Shown piece by piece: positions 27,874 to 37,990 of a stretch of 64,000 bases of DNA (positions are counted from its first letter, which is position 1; every line of letters starts with the position of its first letter). Source of the DNA: Pseudomonadota bacterium (lineage in GTDB: Bacteria > Pseudomonadota > Gammaproteobacteria > Burkholderiales > Casimicrobiaceae); the NCBI GenBank assembly GCA_018241765.1, contig JAFEDD010000043.1:1-64000 (forward strand), in the 5' to 3' direction. The notes under the pieces were generated by a model. It was not told where the DNA came from. It searched no databases and saw only the letters and a program-made list of their open reading frames with translations. A program made the position numbers and the translations under genes.

Positions 27874-29247
27874 ATGGGTGTCTTTGGTTCGTCGCTGCTC
27901 GGCTTTCTGGTGGCTATCGCCATCTTGGTTGCCGTGCACGAGTTTGGCCATTACCTCGTCGCGCGCTGGTGCGGCGTCCGTGTGCTGCGCTTCTCGATCG
28001 GCTTCGGTCCGGTCCTGCTGCGCTGGATGGGCAAGCGCAGCGTCTTTCGCGGCAGCGAATTCGTGCTCTCGGCGCTGCCGCTGGGCGGCTACGTTCGCAT
28101 GCTCGACAGCCGTGACGCGGAACTGGCGAGCGAGCTCGTGCGCACGCCCGAGGCGGCGTTCGATCGGCAGACGCTCTGGAAGCGATCGCTGATCGTCGCT
28201 GCCGGCCCGTTGGCCAATTTTCTGCTTGCGTTCGTGCTCTACAGCGGCGCCTTGGCGATGCCCGATCGCGATCTGGCGCCGGTCGTGGCGACGCCGGCGG
28301 CGAATACGCCGGCCTATGCGGCGGGGGTACTCGGCGGCATGCGCATTCTGCGCGTCGATGGCCGTGAGGTCGCGCATTGGGGTGACATTCGCTGGCTGTT
28401 GCTCGCGCGGGTGTTCGACGACACGCTGGAGGTCGATGTCGACGATGGCGGCATCGAGCGAAGCTTCGCGTTGCAGCGTTCGCCGTCGTCGTCGTTGACG
28501 CCGGAGGCGATCGGCGCGCGGCTGGCCGGTTGGGGCCTGAGCTTTGATCAACCCGCCCAGGTCGGCACCGTGAAGGCGGGCGGCCCGGCAGCGCGCGCCG
28601 GCCTCGAGACGGGGGATCGGGTGCTGAGCGTCGATGGCCGTGCCGTACGCCAGTGGAGCGAGCTCACGCGGGCGATTCAAGCGGCACCCGAGGTTGCGCT
28701 CAACTTCGTCATCGAGCGCGGCGGCACGCGCGAGAGCGTGGTGGTGACGCCGCGCGCGGACACGCTCGCGGGGCAGCGTATCGGACGCATCGACATCGCT
28801 GCTGCGGCGCCCGATACGTTGGCGCCGGGCAGCGTCGTCAACCGTTCGCGCAGCGTTGGCGAAGCCCTCGAAGCGGGCGCGCTGCGAACGTTCGATGCCA
28901 CGGTGCTCACGGTGCGCGTGCTGTGGGGCATGGTGAGCGGCGAGATTTCGCTGCGTCAGGTTTCCGGTCCGATCGCGATGGCGGAGGGCGCGGGTGCGAC
29001 GCTGCAACAGGGCGCCGTGGCGTTCACCTTGTTTCTGGCCATCGTCAGCATCTCGCTTGGCGTGCTGAACCTGCTGCCGGTGCCGATGCTGGATGGCGGA
29101 CAGTTGCTATATCATTTCTTCGAAGCCATCAAGGGAGCGCCCCTCTCCGACACCGCGCAAGCGGTCGGACAGCGTGTCGGCATCGGTTTCGTCATTGCCC
29201 TCACCGCGCTTGCGCTCTACAACGACATTTTGCGAATCCTCTCGTGA
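27874..29247 (+). CDS. rseP: Site-2 zinc metalloprotease RseP (intramembrane)
   Basis: A 457-residue inner-membrane protease of the M50 family, which cleaves anti-sigma factors and signal-peptide remnants. The zinc site HEFGH is in the first helix (VAVHEFGHYLVARWCGV), and the third ligand lies in NLLPVPMLDGG near the C-terminus. Between them are two PDZ domains; the second is clear (PAQVGTVKAGGPAARAGLETGDRV). ATG 27874 is preferred over TTG 27868, which lies within dxr. It overlaps the bamA start as GTGA. Confidence 0.95.
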   Translation: MGVFGSSLLGFLVAIAILVAVHEFGHYLVARWCGVRVLRFSIGFGPVLLRWMGKRSVFRGSEFVLSALPLGGYVRMLDSRDAELASELVRTPEAAFDRQTLWKRSLIVAAGPLANFLLAFVLYSGALAMPDRDLAPVVATPAANTPAYAAGVLGGMRILRVDGREVAHWGDIRWLLLARVFDDTLEVDVDDGGIERSFALQRSPSSSLTPEAIGARLAGWGLSFDQPAQVGTVKAGGPAARAGLETGDRVLSVDGRAVRQWSELTRAIQAAPEVALNFVIERGGTRESVVVTPRADTLAGQRIGRIDIAAAAPDTLAPGSVVNRSRSVGEALEAGALRTFDATVLTVRVLWGMVSGEISLRQVSGPIAMAEGAGATLQQGAVAFTLFLAIVSISLGVLNLLPVPMLDGGQLLYHFFEAIKGAPLSDTAQAVGQRVGIGFVIALTALALYNDILRILS

Positions 29248-31625
29248 CTCCTCCTTCCTCGCGCATTCCGTTTTCGCCGCGTCGCGTGGCGCTTGGCCTG
29301 TTCGCTGCGGGGTTGTTCGGCCTGAGTGCGGCAGCGCACGCCATCGAGCCCTTCACCGTACGCGACATTCGCGTCGAAGGCCTTCAGCGCACCGATGCCG
29401 GCACCGTATTCAACTACCTGGGCATCAAGGCGGGTGACCGCTTCGACGATGCGGCAGCCTCGGCGGCGATCAAGGCGCTGTTCGCCACCGGTTTCTTCCG
29501 CGACGTGCGCATCGAGGCGCAAGGCGATGTCCTCATCGTGTCCGTGGTCGAACGGCCGACCATCGCCTCGATCGACGTCACCGGCGCCAAGGAGTTCGAC
29601 AAGGACACCCTGAAGAAGGCGCTGCGCGATGCCGGCCTCGCCGAAGGGCGCATTTTCGATCGCACGATCCTCGATCGGGCGGAGCAGGAAATCAAGAAGC
29701 AGTATCTGTCGCGGGGCCGCTATGACGTCGAAGTCACCACGACATTGACGCCGCTCGAGCGCAACCGCACGGGGGTGTCGATCGCGATCAAGGAAGGCGA
29801 CGTCGCGAAGATCGAATCGATCAACATCGTCGGTGCCCACGCAATCTCCGAAAAGACGCTGCTGTCCGAGCTGCAACTGTCGACGGGCGGCTGGCTTTCC
29901 TGGTACACCAAGGACGACCAGTACTCGAAGCAGAAGCTCCAGGCGGACCTCGAAACGCTGCGCAGCTATTACACGAACCGTGGTTATCTCGAATTCAACA
30001 TCGATTCGACGCAGGTTTCACTGTCGCCCGACAAGACGCGCGTCTACATCACGATCAACGTGACCGAGGGCGAGCCCTACACCGTCTCGGCGGTCAGCCT
30101 GAGCGGGGATCTGCTGCTGCCGGAGGCGGAACTGCGTTCCTTGATTCGCGTGAACGCGGGCGAAACATTCTCGCGCGTCAAGCTGGCCGATAGTGCCAAG
30201 GCCATCAGCGACCGGCTCGGGCGCGAGGGTTATGCCTTCGCCTCAGTCAATGCGGTGCCCGACATCGATCGCGACAAGCACACGGTGGCGTTCAATTTCG
30301 TCGTCGATCCGGGGCGCCGTGTGTACGTGCGCCGCATCAACGTCGCGGGCAACGCGCAGACGCGCGACGAAGTGATTCGTCGTGAACTGCGGCAACTCGA
30401 AGCGTCGTGGTATGACCAATCGAAGATTCAGCGCTCGAAGGTGCGCCTCGATCGCCTGGGCTATTTCTCGGAAGTCACGCTGGACAACCAGCCGGTTCCG
30501 GGCGCGACCGACCAGGTCGACATCGACGTCAATGTCACCGAGAAGAACACCGGAAGCCTGAATGCGGGCGCCGGCTATTCAAGCGCCGACAAACTCGTCC
30601 TCACGGCGTCGGTGTCGCAGAACAACGTGCTGGGAACGGGCAACTCGCTCGCCGTGCAGATCAACACGAGCCGCATCTCGAAGACGGCCGTGTTGTCCTA
30701 CACCAACCCCTACTGGACGCCCGATGGCGTGAGCCGCGGCATCGACATCTACCGTCGCACCTATGATCCGACCAGTACCGGCGTCGGCAGCTACACCCTT
30801 GGCACCTACGGCGCGGGGTTGCGCTTTGGCATTCCGATCAGCGAAACCGACAGCATCAGCGCGGGCGTGACGGCAGAGAACTCCAACCTGAAGCTCTATC
30901 CGGGCCTCAGTCCGCAACGCTTCTTCGACTTCGCCAACGAGTTTGGCTACAACAACAACACCTACAAGGTATCGGCCGGCTGGGCTCGCGACACGCGCGA
31001 CAGCCTGATCTATCCGACGCGCGGTTGGTTGCAGAGCGTCGGCGTCGAGGCCACCGTGCCCGCGACGCCGCTGAAGTACTACAAGCTGAGCTATCAGGGG
31101 CAGGCGTTCGTGCCGATCTGGGGCGACTTCGTCTACGGTCTCAACGTCGAGCTCGGCTATGCCTCCGGGTACGGTGGCCGCTCGCTGCCGTTCTTCCAGA
31201 ACTACTACGGCGGCGGCGTGGGTTCGGTTCGCGGCTACGAGACGAATTCGCTCGGCCCTCGCGAGGCCGTGACCTCGAAGGTGACCACGAATCCCGATGG
31301 CACCACGTCGTCGACCACGTCGTATACGGGTGACGCCATGGGCGGGCGCCGCAAGTTCACGGTGAACAACGAAATCCTGTTCCCGTTCCCCGGCACCAAG
31401 AACGACAAGTCCGTGCGCGGCAGCCTGTTCTTCGATGCCGGGCAGATCTATGATCGCGGCGATCCGCTGCAAAAGGACAACGAGCGCGTGCACTTTTCGG
31501 CGGGCTTGGCGATCGCGTGGCAGTCGCCGATCGGCGCACTGAAGTTCAGCTACGCGCTGCCGCTGGCGACGAAGGCATCGGATAAAACGCAGCGCTTCCA
31601 GTTCCAGGTGGGAACGCTGTTCTAG
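29244..31625 (+). CDS. bamA: Outer-membrane protein assembly factor BamA
   Basis: A 793-residue Omp85 protein, the core of the BAM complex. A signal peptide (VALGLFAAGLFGLSAAAHA) is followed by five POTRA domains; FTVRDIRVEGLQRTDAGTVF opens POTRA1. A 16-strand barrel starts near residue 450. The lid-lock motif VRGYETNSLGPR is intact, and the final residues QFQVGTLF form a proper barrel-terminal beta signal ending in Phe. The start is GTG 29244 overlapping the rseP stop. It sits directly before skp and the lpx genes, the usual context. Confidence 0.97.
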   Translation: MTPPSSRIPFSPRRVALGLFAAGLFGLSAAAHAIEPFTVRDIRVEGLQRTDAGTVFNYLGIKAGDRFDDAAASAAIKALFATGFFRDVRIEAQGDVLIVSVVERPTIASIDVTGAKEFDKDTLKKALRDAGLAEGRIFDRTILDRAEQEIKKQYLSRGRYDVEVTTTLTPLERNRTGVSIAIKEGDVAKIESINIVGAHAISEKTLLSELQLSTGGWLSWYTKDDQYSKQKLQADLETLRSYYTNRGYLEFNIDSTQVSLSPDKTRVYITINVTEGEPYTVSAVSLSGDLLLPEAELRSLIRVNAGETFSRVKLADSAKAISDRLGREGYAFASVNAVPDIDRDKHTVAFNFVVDPGRRVYVRRINVAGNAQTRDEVIRRELRQLEASWYDQSKIQRSKVRLDRLGYFSEVTLDNQPVPGATDQVDIDVNVTEKNTGSLNAGAGYSSADKLVLTASVSQNNVLGTGNSLAVQINTSRISKTAVLSYTNPYWTPDGVSRGIDIYRRTYDPTSTGVGSYTLGTYGAGLRFGIPISETDSISAGVTAENSNLKLYPGLSPQRFFDFANEFGYNNNTYKVSAGWARDTRDSLIYPTRGWLQSVGVEATVPATPLKYYKLSYQGQAFVPIWGDFVYGLNVELGYASGYGGRSLPFFQNYYGGGVGSVRGYETNSLGPREAVTSKVTTNPDGTTSSTTSYTGDAMGGRRKFTVNNEILFPFPGTKNDKSVRGSLFFDAGQIYDRGDPLQKDNERVHFSAGLAIAWQSPIGALKFSYALPLATKASDKTQRFQFQVGTLF

Positions 31626-31667
31626 AACTGCGCAGCACACGACTTGCGGCACCAGGAGGTGCAAAAC

Positions 31668-32210
31668 ATGGAAGGTCGAACCTTGTTGACAGCGTTGGCA
31701 CGACTCATGACGGTGGCGGTGGCGGCGCTGTGCGTCGCGGCGGCGTCTGCGCAGGGCGCCGTGGCCGGGCGCGTGACGGAGCTCAAGATTGGCGTCGTCA
31801 ACACCGAAAAGCTGTTGCGCGAATCGGCGCCGGCGCAGCGCGCCTTCAAGAAACTGGAGCGCGAATTCGCGACACGGCAATCCGATGTCGAGCGTACGGC
31901 GCGGCGTTTTCGCGAGCTGTCGACCGCGTTCGAAAAGGAGCAGTTGACGCTGTCGGATGCCGACCGGCGCAATCGTCAGCGCGAACTCGAGGCGTTGAGC
32001 CGTGACTTGCAGCGCGCGCAGCGCGAGTTGCGGGAAGACGAAAATCTGCGCCGCAACGAAGAGCTCGCCGCGTTGCAGGAGCGCCTGCAAAAAGCGATTC
32101 AGCAGATCGCCGAGGCCGAGAAGTTCGATCTGATCCTGCAAGAAGCCGTCTACATCAGCGCCCGCATCGACATCACCGACCGGGTGCTGAAGGCGCTCGC
32201 CGACAAATAG
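31668..32210 (+). CDS. skp: Periplasmic chaperone OmpH/Skp
   Basis: A 180-residue secreted chaperone that delivers outer-membrane proteins to BamA. The hydrophobic signal peptide ends at about AAASAQG. The mature part opens with LKIGVVNTEKLLRESAPAQRA, then a long charged coiled coil (~60-150) and an ALADK end. ATG 31668 is chosen because a near-perfect AGGAGGT sits at 31653-31660, eight bases upstream. It begins 42 bases after bamA. Confidence 0.93.
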   Translation: MEGRTLLTALARLMTVAVAALCVAAASAQGAVAGRVTELKIGVVNTEKLLRESAPAQRAFKKLEREFATRQSDVERTARRFRELSTAFEKEQLTLSDADRRNRQRELEALSRDLQRAQRELREDENLRRNEELAALQERLQKAIQQIAEAEKFDLILQEAVYISARIDITDRVLKALADK

Positions 32211-32255
32211 GTCGGCTTCGCGGCCAATCGTCCACCGAACCGGGCGTCGCAGAGC

Positions 32256-33263
32256 ATGGGTCGTCGCGTCGTTCAGCCGTTCACGGCAGGGCAGTTGGCC
32301 GAAGCGCTCGGCTGTGAACTGCACGGCGATGCCGACGTCGCGATCACGGGCGTTGCGCCGCTTGAGTCGGCCACGACCGGCGATCTCTCATTCCTTGCCG
32401 ACCCGAAACACCGCAGGGCAGCGCTGAACACGGCCGCCTCGGTGTTGCTCGTTCCACGCGGCGACGCCGAGGCTTTCCGCGCCGGCGGCGGCGCGCTGCG
32501 TGCAACGCTGCTGCATCAGGCGCCCCACGTCGGCTTCGCGGAGGCGCTGGAGCGACTGTTCCCTCAAGCGCCGTTCGCGGCGTCCGTTTCGCCCTCGTCC
32601 GTGGTCGACCCGACCGCGACGCTGAGTGGAGCGCGCATCGATGCCTTCGTGCAGATCGGCGCGCAGGCGAGCATCGGCGCCGGTAGCTGGATCGGCAGCC
32701 ACTGCAGCGTGGCGCGTGGTGCCCGCATCGGCGTCGACTGCATCATCCATCCGGGTGTGCACATCGGGCCGGACGTGCGCCTCGGCGACCGCTGCGTCGT
32801 GCAAAGCGGCGCCGTGATCGGTGGCGATGGCTTCGGGTTCCAACCCACGCGCGAGGGTTGGCGCAAGGTGCCACAAGTCGGCACGGTCGTGATCGGCGAT
32901 GACGTCGAGATCGGCGCCAACACGACCGTCGACCGAGGCGCCATCGACGATACGGTGATCGGTCGTGGCGCGAAGATCGACAACCTCGTGCAGATCGCGC
33001 ACAACTGCCGCATCGGCGAAGACACGGCGATCGCGGGCTGTGTGGGCATCGCCGGCAGCACGGTGATCGGCGCACGCTGCATGCTGGGTGGCGCGGCGAT
33101 GGTCAACGGACACTTGCGCATCTGTGACGATGTGATCATCTCTGGCGGAACCCTGGTGGCGGCGTCCATCGACCAGCCGGGTCGCTATACGGCGGTGTTT
33201 CCGATCACCGAGCATCGGCAGTGGCTGAAGATCGCCGCCTCCCTTCGGCGGGGCAGTCGCTGA
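32256..33263 (+). CDS. lpxD: UDP-3-O-(3-hydroxyacyl)glucosamine N-acyltransferase
   Basis: A 335-residue left-handed beta-helix acyltransferase, third step of lipid A synthesis. The N-terminal uridine-binding domain ([15 protein letters not shown]) is followed by ten or so hexapeptide turns rich in Ile-Gly repeats. The catalytic His lies in [11 protein letters not shown], and GDGFGFQP is a LpxD signature. Length matches the family. It takes 3-hydroxyacyl-ACP, whose chain metabolism involves the adjacent FabZ. Confidence 0.96.
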   Translation: MGRRVVQPFTAGQLAEALGCELHGDADVAITGVAPLESATTGDLSFLADPKHRRAALNTAASVLLVPRGDAEAFRAGGGALRATLLHQAPHVGFAEALERLFPQAPFAASVSPSSVVDPTATLSGARIDAFVQIGAQASIGAGSWIGSHCSVARGARIGVDCIIHPGVHIGPDVRLGDRCVVQSGAVIGGDGFGFQPTREGWRKVPQVGTVVIGDDVEIGANTTVDRGAIDDTVIGRGAKIDNLVQIAHNCRIGEDTAIAGCVGIAGSTVIGARCMLGGAAMVNGHLRICDDVIISGGTLVAASIDQPGRYTAVFPITEHRQWLKIAASLRRGSR

Positions 33264-33291
33264 GGCGACGCAATTTGCGACAATGCGGCCC

Positions 33292-33762
33292 ATGGCTGCT
33301 CCTGAATCTTCCCCCAACGTGCTCTACGACGTCAACGACATCGCGCGGCTGTTGCCGCATCGCTATCCGTTTCTGCTGGTCGACCGCATCGTCGCGCTCG
33401 AGCCCGGCAAGTCGGTGCGAGCCATCAAGAACGTCACCGTCAACGAGCCCTTTTTTCAGGGGCACTTTCCCGACAAACCGGTGATGCCCGGCGTGTTGAT
33501 CATCGAGGCGATGGCGCAGGCTGCCGGCGTGCTCGCCTTCAAGTCGGTGCCGCCGGCCACGGACGGCGCGCAGCGCATCGTCTATCTCGCGGGCGTCGAC
33601 GATGCGCGCTTCAAGCGCATGGTGGTGCCGGGTGACCAACTCGTGCTCGAAGCCGAGATCGATCGCATCGTGCGCAACATCGGCAAGTTTCGCTGTCGCG
33701 CCCTCGTCGACGGACAACTCGCTGCCGAAGCGATGCTGATGGCGGCGTTGCAGGGGGCGTGA
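33292..33762 (+). CDS. fabZ: 3-hydroxyacyl-ACP dehydratase FabZ
   Basis: A 156-residue hotdog-fold dehydratase of fatty acid synthesis. [13 protein letters not shown] opens the domain; the catalytic His and Glu lie in [23 protein letters not shown] 33292 gives the closest fit to the family length; ATG 33283 would add three residues. It competes with LpxA/LpxD for 3-hydroxyacyl-ACP, explaining its place in the lipid A cluster. The stop overlaps the next ATG by one base. Confidence 0.95.
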   Translation: MAAPESSPNVLYDVNDIARLLPHRYPFLLVDRIVALEPGKSVRAIKNVTVNEPFFQGHFPDKPVMPGVLIIEAMAQAAGVLAFKSVPPATDGAQRIVYLAGVDDARFKRMVVPGDQLVLEAEIDRIVRNIGKFRCRALVDGQLAAEAMLMAALQGA

Positions 33763-34553
33763 TGGCGTACGTTCACGCCTCGTCGGTCGTTCACGCCGAC
33801 GCTCGACTCGCGCCCGACGTCGAGATCGGGCCGTTCTGCACCGTCGGTGCGGGTGTCACCCTCGGCTCGGGCAGTCGGCTGATTTCCCACGTCGTCATCG
33901 ACGGCGATACCACGATCGGCGCCCACAACACGTTCTACCCGTTCAGCTCGATCGGGCTCGCCTCGCAGGACAAAAAATACGCCAACGAACCCACGCGCGT
34001 CGTCATCGGCGATCACAACGTGTTTCGTGAAAACTGCACGGTACACCGCGGCACGGTTCAGGATCGCGCGGTGACGACGATCGGCTCGCGTTGCCTGTTC
34101 ATGGCTTGCGCGCATGTCGCCCACGACTGCACTGTCGGCGACGACGCGATTCTCGCCAATGCGGCCACGCTGGGCGGCCACGTGACGGTGGGTGAGTTTG
34201 CGATTCTCGGTGGCCTGTGCGGCGTGCATCAGTTCTGCCGGGTTGGCGCACACGCGATGATCGGTGGCGCGGCCGCCGTGCTCCAGGATGTCGCGCCCTA
34301 TGTGCTTGGGCAAGGCAATCCGTTCACGGTCAGCAGCGTCAACACCGAGGGCCTTCGTCGCCGCGGCTTTTCTGCCGAGGCGATCACTGCAATCCGTGCG
34401 GCGTTCAAGACGGTGTTCCGCAGCGGTTTGACGTTGAAGGAGGCGATCACCGCGTTGCAAGCCGAGTGTGCGAATTCAGGCGCTGACGCGGCGAGCGCAC
34501 TGCGCCCCTTGCTGGCATTCATCGAGCAACCGGGTCGCGGACTGGCGCGCTGA
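33762..34553 (+). CDS. lpxA: UDP-N-acetylglucosamine O-acyltransferase
   Basis: A 263-residue hexapeptide acyltransferase catalysing the first step of lipid A synthesis. ASVVHADARLAPDVEIGPFC starts the beta-helix. The catalytic His is in CLFMACAHVAHDCTVGD, and GGLCGVHQFCRVG and NTEGLRRRGFS are LpxA-specific. The C-terminal helical bundle is present. ATG 33762 overlaps the fabZ stop; GTG 33759 is an alternative one codon earlier. Confidence 0.96.
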   Translation: MAYVHASSVVHADARLAPDVEIGPFCTVGAGVTLGSGSRLISHVVIDGDTTIGAHNTFYPFSSIGLASQDKKYANEPTRVVIGDHNVFRENCTVHRGTVQDRAVTTIGSRCLFMACAHVAHDCTVGDDAILANAATLGGHVTVGEFAILGGLCGVHQFCRVGAHAMIGGAAAVLQDVAPYVLGQGNPFTVSSVNTEGLRRRGFSAEAITAIRAAFKTVFRSGLTLKEAITALQAECANSGADAASALRPLLAFIEQPGRGLAR

Positions 34554-34557
34554 AGCG

Positions 34558-35727
34558 ATGACCGACGTCGTCATCGTCGCCGGGGAGACCTCGGGTGATC
34601 ATCTCGCGGCGGATTTGGTCGAGCGCGCGCGGCGCGTCGATCCGACGCTGCGCTTCCACGGCATCGCCGGACCACGCATGCGCGCGGCCGGCGTCAGTGC
34701 GTGGCTCGACTCCGAGGTGCTTGCCGTGCGCGGCTATGCCGAGGTGCTCGCGGCGCTTCCGCGCATCTTGCGGGCCAAGCGCGAGCTCGTCCGACGCACG
34801 CTCGCTTTGCGACCGGCGCTCTACATCGGAGTCGATGCACCCGATTTCAACCTTCGTGTGGAGCGGGTGCTGAAGGCGCAGGGTGTGCGCACCATGCATT
34901 TCGTCTGCCCGTCGTTCTGGGCGTGGCGTCCGGAACGCGCCGCGCGTTTGCGCGAGTCGGCCGATCATGTGTTGTGCCTGTTCCCGTTTGAACCGGCGTT
35001 GTTGGACGAACATCACGTCGCGGCCACCTTCGTTGGCCATCCGCTTGCGGTGGCGCCGCTCAATCACGCCGATCGCGAACGGCTGCGCCGCAAGCTCGGG
35101 CATGCAACGGCGGCGCCCGGCGTGCCGTTGTTCGCCGTGCTGCCGGGTTCGCGTCTCGATGAGGTCGAGCGCCACGGTGCGTTGTTCGTGGCGACGATGG
35201 AGCGCCTCGCCGCGCGTTTCCCGGGGGCGCGGTTCGTGGTGCCATTGGCGACGCGCGAGACGCGCCTGCGATTCGAAGCGATTCTCTGGCGGCATGCCGA
35301 GAGCCTGGCGCCGCAGGTTCATCTTCTGTTCGGCCACGCCGACTTTGCGTTGCGGGCCGCGGATGCCGCGTTGGTGGCGTCGGGTACGGCAACGCTGGAA
35401 GCGGCGATGCTCGGTTGCCCGCAGGTGGTCAGCTACCGCGTGAGCGCGCTGACCGCGGCCATCGTGCGCAGCAAAATGCAAAGTCGGCATGTGTCGTTGC
35501 CGAACATTCTGGCCGGCGATTGGTGTGTGCCCGAACTGTTGCAGGAAGCGGCCACCGTCGATGCCTTGACGAACGCCATGGGCAGCCTGATCGCGCAGCC
35601 CCGTCTGGCCGATGCGATGCGCACCGCCTATGCGCGAATGGCCGAGGTGCTGCGTCCACCCTCGACGGCCGGCGTCGATCCGCTCGCCGCTGCCGTGGTG
35701 ACGCAAGCGCGCAGCAGCGGCCGATGA
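34558..35727 (+). CDS. lpxB: Lipid A disaccharide synthase
   Basis: A 389-residue family 19 glycosyltransferase joining UDP-2,3-diacylglucosamine and lipid X. VIVAGETSGDHLAADLV is the N-terminal signature; YIGVDAPDFNLRVE, CPSFWAWRPERA, TFVGHPLA and AVLPGSRLDEVERH are conserved. LVASGTATLEAAMLGCPQVV forms the nucleotide-sugar site. It begins four bases after lpxA and its stop is nested in the rnhB start codon. Confidence 0.96.
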   Translation: MTDVVIVAGETSGDHLAADLVERARRVDPTLRFHGIAGPRMRAAGVSAWLDSEVLAVRGYAEVLAALPRILRAKRELVRRTLALRPALYIGVDAPDFNLRVERVLKAQGVRTMHFVCPSFWAWRPERAARLRESADHVLCLFPFEPALLDEHHVAATFVGHPLAVAPLNHADRERLRRKLGHATAAPGVPLFAVLPGSRLDEVERHGALFVATMERLAARFPGARFVVPLATRETRLRFEAILWRHAESLAPQVHLLFGHADFALRAADAALVASGTATLEAAMLGCPQVVSYRVSALTAAIVRSKMQSRHVSLPNILAGDWCVPELLQEAATVDALTNAMGSLIAQPRLADAMRTAYARMAEVLRPPSTAGVDPLAAAVVTQARSSGR

Positions 35728-36311
35728 TGCTGATCTGCGGCGTCGACGAAGCCGGCCGCGGCCCCCTGGCAGGGCCGGTGTTCGCGGCGGCCGTCGTGCT
35801 TGGCGCGGGCGCGGACGACATCGAGGGCATCGCCGACTCGAAGCGCTTGTCGGCGGCGCGACGCGACGCGCTTGCCCGTCTCATCAAGGCGCAGGCGCAA
35901 ACGTGGGCCATCGCTTCGGCAAGCGTTGCCGAAATCGACCACATGAACATCCTCGAGGCGACGATGCTCGCGATGCTGCGCGCGATCCGTCAGCTGACGT
36001 TGCCAGTTGGTGCGCGGATCGTCATCGATGGCGTCACGGTGCCGCGCGAACTGCCGTCGTGGGCGGCTGCGCGGGGCATCGAATTCGGCGCACAGGTGAG
36101 GGCCGACGCCGAGGTGCGCGACGTCGGCGCCGCGTCGATTCTCGCCAAGACCGCGCGCGATGCGTTCATGGTGGCATTGGACAGGCGTTATCCGCAGTAC
36201 GCCTTCGCCAGGCACAAGGGTTACGGCACGGCCGCGCATCTCGCGGCGATCGCGGCGCACGGTGCATGCCCCGAGCACCGCATGAGCTTTGCGCCGTTGC
36301 GCGCGCGCTGA
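35724..36311 (+). CDS. rnhB: Ribonuclease HII
   Basis: A 195-residue RNase HII, removing ribonucleotides and RNA primers from DNA. GVDEAGRGPLAGPV carries the first Asp-Glu metal ligands. SKRLSAARRDAL, IDGVTVPRELP and VGAASILAKTARDAFM include the remaining acidic residues, and YPQYAFARHKGYGTAAH is the C-terminal signature. The start overlaps lpxB as ATGA (ATG 35727 is the other choice). It closes the lipid A operon as in many relatives. Confidence 0.95.
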   Translation: MMLICGVDEAGRGPLAGPVFAAAVVLGAGADDIEGIADSKRLSAARRDALARLIKAQAQTWAIASASVAEIDHMNILEATMLAMLRAIRQLTLPVGARIVIDGVTVPRELPSWAAARGIEFGAQVRADAEVRDVGAASILAKTARDAFMVALDRRYPQYAFARHKGYGTAAHLAAIAAHGACPEHRMSFAPLRAR

Positions 36312-36332
36312 GAGGCTCGCGCGGCCGCGCGC

Positions 36333-36821
36333 TCAGGCGAGCGCTCGGAAGTGGCTCCCGTAGAAAATCAGGGGATGCCCATCGCCGAAGCTCGCGCGGC
36401 GAACTTCGCCGATGAAGAGATCATGATCGCCCACGGGAAACACGTTGACCGTTCGGCAGACGAAGTGCGCCAATGCGCCGCGCAGCAGCGGTGGGGCATC
36501 GCTGTCGGTCACCACCTCGATGCCTTCGAAGCGGTTGCTGACACGGCTGGCGAACCGATGGGCGATCGCCTCCTGGTCGGCCGCGAGGACGCTGACGGCG
36601 AATTCGGATGCCGTAGCGAAGATGTCGTGCAGCGCAGAGTTCGCGCGCAGGCTCCATTGCACGAGTGGTGGATGCAGTGACACCGAGCCGAAGGAGTTGG
36701 CCGTCATGCCGACCGGGGCACCATGTGCGTCGAGCGTGGTGATCACCGTGACGCCGGTGGTGAAGCGTGCGAAGGCATGACGAAGCGTGAGAGGGTCGAG
36801 TGGTATGGGAGCGGGCTGCAT
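36333..36821 (-). CDS. Flavin reductase-like FMN-binding protein
   Basis: A 162-residue flavin reductase-domain protein. FARFTTGVTVITT, GMTANSFGSVSLHPPLVQWSL and FAVSVLAADQ are the FMN-binding motifs of the HpaC/ActVB-like group, followed by the GDHDLFIGEV terminal strand. These proteins reduce FMN or FAD with NAD(P)H to supply a monooxygenase. The family is diverse, and no flavin monooxygenase partner is nearby. It is convergent with rnhB (21 bases) and divergent from the aldo/keto reductase. Confidence 0.85.
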   Translation of the reverse strand: MQPAPIPLDPLTLRHAFARFTTGVTVITTLDAHGAPVGMTANSFGSVSLHPPLVQWSLRANSALHDIFATASEFAVSVLAADQEAIAHRFASRVSNRFEGIEVVTDSDAPPLLRGALAHFVCRTVNVFPVGDHDLFIGEVRRASFGDGHPLIFYGSHFRALA

Positions 36822-36983
36822 GCAACGGTGATCGGGCTCACATACACTTGCGCGCAGTGCCCCTCGCGTTTCGATCCGGAGGGTTCAATTATGAGCCCTG
36901 TGACAATGGCGCTCATGTCGGTCGGGCCGGTGGCGTGAACGGTGCGACAGGCACACCGCGCGATACACCAGATGGGAGTGGTC

Positions 36984-37988
36984 ATGAAATACAACCGACT
37001 CGGGCGCAGCAACTTGCGGGTTTCTGCGCTGTGCCTTGGCGCGATGATGTTCGGCGATCAGAGCGACGCCATGGAGTCGATGCGCATCGTCGACTACGCG
37101 CGCGAACGCGGCATCAATTTCATCGACACGGCGGACATCTATGGTGGCGGACGCAGCGAGGAATTTGCCGGCAGCGCCATCCGTGGCGACCGCGACTGGT
37201 GGGTGCTGGCGACGAAAGTTGGCCACCGCGTCGAGCCTGAGCGTGAGCTTCCCAACCGCTCGCGCTATTCCCGCAAGTGGCTGCTGCGCGAGTGCGATGC
37301 CTCGTTGAAGCGACTTGGCTGCGATTACATCGATATTTACTATCTGCATCGCGATTACGAAGAGGACGATCTCGCCGAGGCGGTCGCGGCGCTTGGCACA
37401 CTGATCGCGAACGGGAAGATCCGCTATTTCGGGCTTTCGAACTTTCGCGCGTGGCGCATCGCCGAGGTGCTGGCCGAGTGCGCGCGGCAGGGGGTTGCGC
37501 CGCCCATCGTGTGTCAACCGTACTACAACCTGTTGAACCGGATGCCCGAGGTGGAAGTGCTGCCGGCGTGCGCCTTTCATGGGCTGGGTGTGGTGCCCTA
37601 CAGCCCGCTTGCACGCGGTGTGCTCACCGGCAAATATCGCGCCGGTGACGAGCCGCCGGCAGACAGCCGGGCGGCGCGCGCCGATCGCCGCTTCATGCAG
37701 ACCGAATGGCGACCGGAGTCGCTGGTCATTGCGCAGCAGCTCGACGCCCATGCGCGCGCGAAAGGCATTTCACTGGTGCAGTTCGCCACCGCCTGGGTGC
37801 TGGCCAACCGCCACGTCGACAGCGTCATCGTCGGCCCGAAGTCGCTCGACCAGTTGGAGCCGTACTTCGGTGCGCTCGACTACGCCTGGGACGACGGCGA
37901 CGAGCAGCGCGTCGATGCCCTGGTGCCGAAAGGGCATCCGTCGACGCCGGGGTATCTCGACCCGGCGTACCCGGTGACCGGGCGCTGA
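36984..37988 (+). CDS. Aldo/keto reductase
   Basis: A 334-residue (beta/alpha)8 NADPH-dependent oxidoreductase. The active-site Asp and Tyr lie in FIDTADIYGGGRSEE, Lys in VLATKVG and His in YYLHRDYEE, matching the catalytic tetrad. YSPLARGVLTGKY and SVIVGPKSLDQLE are cofactor-binding segments typical of YajO/Tas-like members. ATG 36984 fits the family start. The substrate is not predictable. The DMT permease gene follows within two bases, suggesting co-expression. Confidence 0.88.
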   Translation: MKYNRLGRSNLRVSALCLGAMMFGDQSDAMESMRIVDYARERGINFIDTADIYGGGRSEEFAGSAIRGDRDWWVLATKVGHRVEPERELPNRSRYSRKWLLRECDASLKRLGCDYIDIYYLHRDYEEDDLAEAVAALGTLIANGKIRYFGLSNFRAWRIAEVLAECARQGVAPPIVCQPYYNLLNRMPEVEVLPACAFHGLGVVPYSPLARGVLTGKYRAGDEPPADSRAARADRRFMQTEWRPESLVIAQQLDAHARAKGISLVQFATAWVLANRHVDSVIVGPKSLDQLEPYFGALDYAWDDGDEQRVDALVPKGHPSTPGYLDPAYPVTGR

Positions 37989-37990
37989 AC

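Noticed and set aside
36822..36983. Possible small ORF in the flavin reductase/aldo-keto reductase divergent gap
   Set aside because: Very short, without ribosome-binding site or recognisable sequence; treated as a promoter region.
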